A stretch of DNA of 64,000 bases from positions 62,001 through 126,000 of the forward strand of contig NZ_BAOQ01000001.1 of assembly GCF_000344155.1 (NCBI RefSeq), written 5' to 3'. The position numbers and the translations under genes are program-made. Below, in pieces: positions 59,601 to 64,000 of the stretch (position 1 is the first letter of the stretch; each line of letters opens with the position of its first letter). Under the pieces are notes generated by a model. It was given only the letters and a program-made list of their open reading frames with translations. It had not been told where the DNA came from and did not search any database. Source of the stretch: Gordonia paraffinivorans NBRC 108238. GTDB lineage: Bacteria > Actinomycetota > Actinomycetes > Mycobacteriales > Mycobacteriaceae.

Positions 59601-60386
59601 GCGCCGGAGGCGAAGCCGGCGGCGCTGCCGCCGCACAAGCCGGCCGCCGAGCACCCGCTGTTCCGCGCCATGGCCGCGCACCACCACGACGAGGATCACG
59701 AGGGTGAGCACGTCGAGGAGGTGCAGGCCCGGGCCGACGAGGTCCGGGTCGAGGAGAGCTCGGCAGCCGAGGGCAAGGCGGTCGCCGAGGCGGGGGAGAC
59801 CCGCGCCGAGAAGCGCGCGGCCGGTCCGAAGGGCGACGAGACCAAGGCCGCTGAGACCAAGGCCGCTGAGACCACGGCCGCTGAAACCAAGGTCGACGAG
59901 GCCAAGGCCGATGGGGCCAAGGTCGGTGGGGCCAAGGTCGACGAGGCCGGCGCCGCGACAGCCGAGGGCGACGAGACCGAGGCCGAGACGGCCGAGGGCG
60001 AGAAGGCCGAGGGCGAGCGGTCGGAGGGCGAGCAGTCGGAGGGCACCGCTGCGGAAGCCGACGAGGCCGCCGACAGCACGCCGGTGGTCGAGCAGGAACC
60101 GGAGTCGCAGGCCGCACGCGAACCGGCCGGCGAGGCGCCCGAGACCGGCGACAAGCCCGCCGCGACCACCCGCCGTCGTCGCCGCGCCGTGCGCCGTCCG
60201 GTGCAGACGACCACCGCGCCGGAGAACGTCATCATGACCGCATCCGATGCAGCACCGGCCCCGGAGCCGACGACAACCTTCGGGCCGATCTCGCCGGACC
60301 CTGCCGAACCGGTTGTCGCGGTCCGGCGTCGTCCGCGGCGTCGGACGGCCGGACGGCCTGCGGGGCCGCCCCCGGCCGACGACTGA
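56622..60386 (+). CDS. rne: Ribonuclease E/G, actinobacterial type
   Basis: A 1254-aa protein. Residues 22-65 resemble an IF2 N-terminal module (SKLRVHALARFLGLTSRQVL). An acidic and Arg-rich low-complexity region (70-540, with GRRGRGRGRGDQG) follows. The S1 domain is at about 560-650 and the RNase H-like catalytic domain to about 960, with metal-binding Asp residues in MTVIDVNTGKFTGSGGN and GGMIIVDFIDM and a zinc-link CTAC near 951. The C-terminal 290 residues are Lys/Glu/Ala repeats. It initiates mRNA decay and rRNA/tRNA processing. The GTG start follows a GACTGA leader. The layout matches mycobacterial RNase E (Rv2444c). Confidence 0.95.
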   Translation: MTDNGSPADANAASEPVEEFPSKLRVHALARFLGLTSRQVLAHLATLGVQTRSPQSSVDRELAQAVAERVRANIPAEEVAAAEPAAETARAEEQAAEAATAPEPEAPSAEPVAEEPAAEQAPAEGAADTAAEESASEAADAASAGKEASDEAEPEQGPAGEPTPADEPLSLFSAASTQYHEPIVTAPVPTNTPFDVAPLFLPPQPPAPGDEVDEDTADEVGGEAAAGRVTAEDSSTDTPDAETTDTGTGTTDTATTDTATTGTGTGEDKDSESDNDSDDSGSGSGRSRRRRRGRRGRGRGRGDQGADAENNDDSTNGDSSDSDDSDDAAGESADESAGESATGSEDSDSGEGAPTGRRRRRSRRSSSASQGGESDTDESSESQDKESGDSETASKDAKKGNQDKTGDKNAQDKDGGAEDDSEGAESDDESGSDSEGSDSGEVSSTRRRRRRRRRKGVSEPDEGSPDDPPNTVVHEREPRSKRARDEVQGISGSTRLEAKRQRRRDGRDAGRRRPPILTESEFLARREAVDRVMVVRERSANSRIVDADDHQPVEDYTQVAVLEDGVLVEHFVTTANSASMVGNIYLGRVQNVLPGMEAAFVDIGRGRNGVLYAGEVNWDAAGLDGGSRKIEQALKPGDNVLVQVSKDPVGHKGARLTTQISLAGRYLVYVPGGSSTGISRKLPDVERKRLKQILAKLVPDDAGVIIRTASEGVSAEELGADIARLEAQWKSIEEAVETAKKSGSTAPKALYEEPDLLVRVVRDLFNEDFKKLVVEGDNAWNLVEGYISSVAPDLMERVEKFSKPHADAPDSFAVHRIDEQLAKALDRKVWLPSGGTLIIEHTEAMTVIDVNTGKFTGSGGNLEETVTRNNLEAAEEIVRQMRLRDIGGMIIVDFIDMVLESNRDLVLRRLTEALARDRTRHQVSEVTSLGLVQMTRKRLGTGLLEAFSTTCTACGGRGLIVHQNPVEVRPDDSARAEGGSKRSRRGKKKSEPAAPEAKPAALPPHKPAAEHPLFRAMAAHHHDEDHEGEHVEEVQARADEVRVEESSAAEGKAVAEAGETRAEKRAAGPKGDETKAAETKAAETTAAETKVDEAKADGAKVGGAKVDEAGAATAEGDETEAETAEGEKAEGERSEGEQSEGTAAEADEAADSTPVVEQEPESQAAREPAGEAPETGDKPAATTRRRRRAVRRPVQTTTAPENVIMTASDAAPAPEPTTTFGPISPDPAEPVVAVRRRPRRRTAGRPAGPPPADD
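59839..59946 (+). repeat. Degenerate 15-bp repeats in the rne C-terminal tail
   Basis: Repeats close to GAGACCAAGGCCGCT, then GAGGCCAAGGCCGAT-like variants, encode ETKAA-type units in the disordered RNase E tail. They are prone to copy-number change. Confidence 0.7.
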
Positions 60387-60476
60387 TCGTTCGAGGTGAA
60401 GGGGCGGCGGGCCGAGTTTGACCCGGCCACCGCCGTTCCCGTAACCTTGAAAGGTCGCCTCCCGCGGAGGGTCTGC

Positions 60477-60570
60477 GCTGTTCTGTGCTGAGCTGTGACT
60501 CGGCAACAGCCACGGTGCGAATCCCGTGGCAGGCCCTCTGGTGTGATCTGCAGCCACTCCCGGTCGCCAT
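60477..60570 (+). promoter_or_regulatory. Structured rplU leader (candidate L21 leader)
   Basis: The 289 bp between rne and rplU contain GCTGTT/AACAGC (60477-60482 with 60505-60510), then GCCACGG/CCGTGGC (60509-60515 with 60524-60530). A further stem lies around CCCGGTC/GACTGGG near 60558. The first two share two bases and may be alternative. Ribosomal-protein autoregulation is inferred. Confidence 0.45.
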
Positions 60571-60675
60571 GACTGGGTGGATTGCGGCCCGCGCCGGCAT
60601 GCACTACACGAACGCCTTCGAAAGCGCCCGGCGCTGGCGAAGGGCCCGACCAGACGAGTAAGAGGAAGAACTTCG

Positions 60676-60987
60676 ATGGCAACGTACGCGATCGTCAAGA
60701 CCGGCGGTAAGCAGTACAAGGTCGCTGAGGGCGACATTGTCAAGGTCGAGAAGATCGACGGGGAACCCGGCACCGAGGTGAAGCTGCCGGTCGCGTTGGT
60801 CGTCGACGGCTCGAACCTGACCACCGACGCCGACGAGCTGGCCAAGATCTCGGTCACCGGCGAGGTCGTGGAGCACGTCAAGGGCCCCAAGATCCGCATT
60901 CACAAGTTCAAGAACAAGACCGGCTACCACAAGCGCCAGGGCCACCGTCAGAAGCTGACGGTCCTGAAGGTCACCGGCATCAAGTAG
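60676..60987 (+). CDS. rplU: 50S ribosomal protein L21
   Basis: A 103-aa protein with the L21 start [20 protein letters not shown] and the C-terminal signature [21 protein letters not shown]. It binds 23S rRNA. AGAGGAAGA precedes the ATG. It is followed at 38 bp by rpmA, with which it forms the usual operon. Confidence 0.98.
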   Translation: MATYAIVKTGGKQYKVAEGDIVKVEKIDGEPGTEVKLPVALVVDGSNLTTDADELAKISVTGEVVEHVKGPKIRIHKFKNKTGYHKRQGHRQKLTVLKVTGIK

Positions 60988-61025
60988 TTCGATCAGCTTC
61001 GCGAAGACCTCAGGAGGACTGACAG

Positions 61026-61289
61026 ATGGCACATAAGAAGGGCGCATCCAGCTCGCGCAACGGTCGCGATTCCAACGCCAAGCGACTCGGCGTCAAGCGT
61101 TTCGGCGGCCAGCAGGTGAACGCCGGCGAGATCCTGGTCCGTCAGCGCGGCACCAAGTTCCACCCGGGCGTGAACGTCGGCCGCGGCGGCGACGACACCC
61201 TGTTCGCCCTCGCTTCGGGCGCGGTGGAGTTCGGCACCAAGCGTGGCCGCAAGACGGTCAACATCGTCCCGGAAACCGCTCAGGTCTGA
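61026..61289 (+). CDS. rpmA: 50S ribosomal protein L27
   Basis: An 87-aa protein, [24 protein letters not shown], with a typical N-terminus that reaches the peptidyl-transferase centre. No cleavable N-terminal extension of the Firmicutes kind is present. AGGAGG lies 8 nt before the ATG. Confidence 0.98.
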   Translation: MAHKKGASSSRNGRDSNAKRLGVKRFGGQQVNAGEILVRQRGTKFHPGVNVGRGGDDTLFALASGAVEFGTKRGRKTVNIVPETAQV

Positions 61290-61318
61290 CCCGAGCACTC
61301 CGGCACACAAGCCTTTAC

Positions 61319-61366
61319 ACAGGGCGGGCAGGGTCATCGCGTACCCGGCCCGCCCTGTCTTTTTTC
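61319..61366 (+). terminator. Intrinsic terminator between rpmA and obg
   Basis: 16-bp arms (61319-61334 and 61343-61358, one mismatch) with an 8-nt loop, followed by CTTTTTT. It should end or attenuate the rplU-rpmA transcript ahead of obg. Confidence 0.88.
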
Positions 61367-61386
61367 CACGGAAGTAAGGAAGTTCG

Positions 61387-62853
61387 ATGTCACGGTTCGT
61401 CGACCGCGTGACCATTCACGTCGCGGCGGGCAATGGTGGCCACGGTTGCGCCTCGGTCCACCGGGAGAAGTTCAAGCCTCTCGGCGGCCCGGACGGCGGC
61501 AACGGCGGCAACGGCGGCTCGGTGAAGCTCGTCGTCGACCCGCAGGTCCACACCCTGCTCGACTTCCACTTCCGTCCGCACGCCAAGGCGAGCAACGGCA
61601 AACCCGGCGCGGGCGACAACCGCGACGGCGCCAAGGGCGAGGACCTCATCCTGAAGGTGCCCGACGGCACCGTCGTCCTCGACGAGAACGGCACCATTCT
61701 CGCCGACCTGGTGGGGGAGGGAACCGAGTTCGAGGCCGCCCAGGGCGGTCGCGGCGGTCTCGGCAACGCGGCCCTGGCGTCGAAGGCGCGCAAGGCCCCT
61801 GGCTTCGCGTTGCTGGGAGAGGAGGGCGAGCAGCGCTCGCTGGTCCTCGAGTTGAAGTCCGTCGCCGACGTCGGCCTGGTGGGCTTCCCGTCGGCGGGCA
61901 AGTCCTCGCTGGTGTCGGTGTTGTCGGCGGCGAAGCCGAAGATCGCCGACTATCCGTTCACCACCCTGGTGCCGAACCTCGGCGTCGTGCAGACCGCGGG
62001 CGACGTGTTCACCATCGCCGACGTCCCCGGCCTCATCCCCGGCGCCTCGACCGGGCGCGGCCTCGGTCTGGAGTTCCTGCGCCACCTCGAGCGGTGCGCG
62101 GTGCTCGCACACGTCGTCGACTGCGCGACCCTCGAACCCGGACGCGACCCGATCTCCGACATCGACGCCCTCGAGGCCGAACTCGCGGCGTACAAGCCCG
62201 CGCTCGACGCCGACCACGGCCTCGACGACCTCGCCTCGCGCCCGCGTGTGGTGATCCTGAACAAGATCGACGTGCCCGACGCCGCGGAACTCGCCGATCT
62301 CGTGGAACCCGAACTGGCCGAACGCGGCTGGCCGGTCTTCCGCATCTCAGCGGTGTCGCACGAGGGCCTGCGCGAGCTGACCTTCGCGCTGGCGAAGATG
62401 GTCCGCGAGTACCGGGAATCCCAGCCCGCCAAGCAGCCGCGCCGGGCGATCATCCGGCCCAAGGCGATCGACGACGCCGGTTTCACCATCCTTCCCGATC
62501 CCGAGATCGAGGGTGGGTTCATCGTGCGGGGCGCGCGCCCCGAGCGCTGGATCCGGCAGACGCAGTTCGACAACGACGAGGCCGTCGGCTATCTGGCCGA
62601 CCGGCTCAACCGCCTCGGCGTCGAGGACGAACTGGTCAAGCTGGGCGCCCAGCCGGGTGCGCCGGTCACCATCGGCGACGTCACCTTCGACTGGGAGCCG
62701 ACCACCCCGGTGGGCGACGAGGTGCCGCTGACCGGGCGTGGCACCGACATCCGCCTGGAGCGCAACGAACGCGTGGGCGCCGCCGAACGCAAGCAGGCCC
62801 GCCGCCTGCGGCGCGGGCTGGCGCTCGAGGACGGAGAGCAGGACCTGTCGTGA
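61387..62853 (+). CDS. obg: GTPase Obg (CgtA)
   Basis: A 488-aa protein. The glycine-rich Obg fold (1-158) has [17 protein letters not shown]. The G domain follows with G1 [11 protein letters not shown]2/G3 TTLVPNLG and DVPGLIPGA, and G4 NKID. The C-terminal OCT domain is at about 360-440, with a basic tail after it. It acts in 50S assembly and the stringent response. GGAAGTAAGGA precedes the ATG. Its stop overlaps the proB start. Confidence 0.97.
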   Translation: MSRFVDRVTIHVAAGNGGHGCASVHREKFKPLGGPDGGNGGNGGSVKLVVDPQVHTLLDFHFRPHAKASNGKPGAGDNRDGAKGEDLILKVPDGTVVLDENGTILADLVGEGTEFEAAQGGRGGLGNAALASKARKAPGFALLGEEGEQRSLVLELKSVADVGLVGFPSAGKSSLVSVLSAAKPKIADYPFTTLVPNLGVVQTAGDVFTIADVPGLIPGASTGRGLGLEFLRHLERCAVLAHVVDCATLEPGRDPISDIDALEAELAAYKPALDADHGLDDLASRPRVVILNKIDVPDAAELADLVEPELAERGWPVFRISAVSHEGLRELTFALAKMVREYRESQPAKQPRRAIIRPKAIDDAGFTILPDPEIEGGFIVRGARPERWIRQTQFDNDEAVGYLADRLNRLGVEDELVKLGAQPGAPVTIGDVTFDWEPTTPVGDEVPLTGRGTDIRLERNERVGAAERKQARRLRRGLALEDGEQDLS

Positions 62854-63995
62854 CCGCGGAGACGAGCATCGGGTTCCCCACCGTGCGGGAGCAGATCGCA
62901 CACGCGCGCAGCGTCGTGGTGAAGATCGGCTCGTCGGCGCTGACCGACCTCGACGAGGGGCTCGACCGCGACCGGCTCGACGCCCTCGCCGACGCCCTGG
63001 AGGCGCGGATGCGCGCCGGGTCGGATGTCATCGTGGTGTCCTCCGGCGCGGTGAGCGCCGGTCTCGCCCCGCTCGGGCTGAAGAAGCGTCCCAAGGACCT
63101 CGCCACCAAGCAGGCCGCGGCCAGCGTCGGCCAGCTGGCGCTCGCGCACGCCTGGGGCACCTCGTTCGCCCGTTACGGGCGCACCGTCGGGCAGGTCCTG
63201 CTGACCGCCGACGACATCAACAACCGCAGCCATCACGCCAACGCCCAGCGCACGCTCGATCGCCTGCGCTCCCTCGGTGCCGTCGCCGTCGTGAACGAGA
63301 ACGACACCGTCGCCACCAACGAGATCCGCTTCGGCGACAACGACCGGCTGGCCGCGCTCGTGGCGCACCTCTCCGGTGCCGACGCGCTCATCCTGCTCTC
63401 CGATGTGGACGGCCTCTACGACGGTGATCCCCGCAAGGTCGGCGTCGACGGCCGCCGAGCCCAGTTCATCCCCGAGGTGAACGGACCCGAGGACCTCGAC
63501 GGTGTGATCGCCGGCTCCGGCGGCGCGCTCGGCACCGGCGGCATGGCCTCGAAACTGGCCGCCGCCCGCCTGTCCGCGGATGCCGGAGTGCCGGTGCTGC
63601 TGGCGGCGGCGTCCTCGGCGGCGCAGGCGCTGGCCGACGCCTCGGTCGGGACGGTGTTCGCCGCCCGGCCCGAACGCTTGTCCGCACGCCGATTCTGGGT
63701 GCGGCACGCCGCCGACGCCAGCGGCCAGATCGTCCTGGACGACGGTGCGGTCGCGGCCGTGTCGCGCAGGCGTCGGTCGCTCCTCGCGGCCGGTGTGACC
63801 GGGGTGAACGGCCGGTTCTTCTCCGGCGACGTCGTCGAGCTCGTCGACCAGAACGGCCGGGTGGTCGCCCGCGGCGTCGCCTCGTACGACTTCGACGACG
63901 TGACGTCCATGCTGGGCCGCCACACCGACGAGCTACCCCCGGATCTGCAGCGCCCGGTGGTTCACGCCGACGACCTGGTGGTCGTCGCCCGCTGA
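62850..63995 (+). CDS. proB: Glutamate 5-kinase
   Basis: A 381-aa protein. The amino-acid kinase domain (1-270) shows [44 protein letters not shown] and the substrate loop [16 protein letters not shown]-terminal PUA domain spans about 285-375. It carries out the first step of proline synthesis. The GTG overlaps the obg stop (GTGA), so the pair is coupled. It is complete, ending 5 bp before the window edge. Confidence 0.97.
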   Translation: MTAETSIGFPTVREQIAHARSVVVKIGSSALTDLDEGLDRDRLDALADALEARMRAGSDVIVVSSGAVSAGLAPLGLKKRPKDLATKQAAASVGQLALAHAWGTSFARYGRTVGQVLLTADDINNRSHHANAQRTLDRLRSLGAVAVVNENDTVATNEIRFGDNDRLAALVAHLSGADALILLSDVDGLYDGDPRKVGVDGRRAQFIPEVNGPEDLDGVIAGSGGALGTGGMASKLAAARLSADAGVPVLLAAASSAAQALADASVGTVFAARPERLSARRFWVRHAADASGQIVLDDGAVAAVSRRRRSLLAAGVTGVNGRFFSGDVVELVDQNGRVVARGVASYDFDDVTSMLGRHTDELPPDLQRPVVHADDLVVVAR

Positions 63996-64000
63996 CCGGG

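Overview
The window is high-GC actinobacterial chromosome, most likely Gordonia or a close relative in the Mycobacteriales. From memory, its gene order follows the Mycobacterium tuberculosis block Rv2478c to Rv2439c almost gene for gene: SSB paralogue, EttA, large NAD-glutamate dehydrogenase, thioesterase, AglA, GlbO, HNH endonuclease, DUF5130, PepN, Rv2466c-type DsbA oxidoreductase, RpiB, Nei/Fpg, Tig, ClpP1, ClpP2, ClpX, MobA, ValS, FolC, DUF4233, Ndk, RNase E, L21, L27, Obg, ProB. Genus-level placement is an inference; no rRNA is present. I saw no CRISPR array, insertion sequence or intact prophage.

Positions 1-9.5 kb are accessory. They hold the C-terminal part of a HerA/DUF853 ATPase, an SDR oxidoreductase, a PadR regulator with a 2,4-dienoyl-CoA reductase-like flavoenzyme (a perfect 11-bp inverted repeat lies in front of padR), an NCS2 permease, a DUF1023 hydrolase with a WXG-like N-terminus and a translationally coupled small partner, a GNAT acetyltransferase and tRNA-Arg(TCT).

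Positions 9.5-27.2 kb start the conserved block: a CopD/CtaG-type membrane protein, SSB, a 13-codon leaderless uORF before ettA, EttA and the large GDH. A molybdopterin oxidoreductase follows GDH. Then come the thioesterase, a coupled hypothetical protein, an alpha-glucosidase with a very long acidic N-terminal extension, GlbO, an HNH protein, a one-helix membrane protein and DUF5130.

Positions 27.2-42.3 kb mix conserved and accessory genes: an acyl desaturase; a DctA transporter divergent from a DcuS/DcuR-type two-component system; PepN; a tandem-TetR regulator; the mycothiol-dependent DsbA-like enzyme; an M48 protease divergent from rpiB across only 22 bp; Nei; a LysB-like esterase; an L,D-transpeptidase; a zinc-ribbon microprotein; and a repeat-containing secreted protein. 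The last three are associated with two CRP/GlxR-like sites.

Positions 42.3-64 kb are the core proteostasis, translation and ribosome-assembly block: tRNA-Gly, tRNA-Pro, tig, clpP1-clpP2, clpX, an FdhF/YdeP oxidoreductase divergent from mobA, valS-folC-DUF4233, a secreted protein, ndk, rne with a structured leader, rplU-rpmA, an internal terminator, then obg-proB. Many starts show TANNNT followed by 6-7 nt and then the start codon, the signature of leaderless mRNAs, and I used this to choose several starts.
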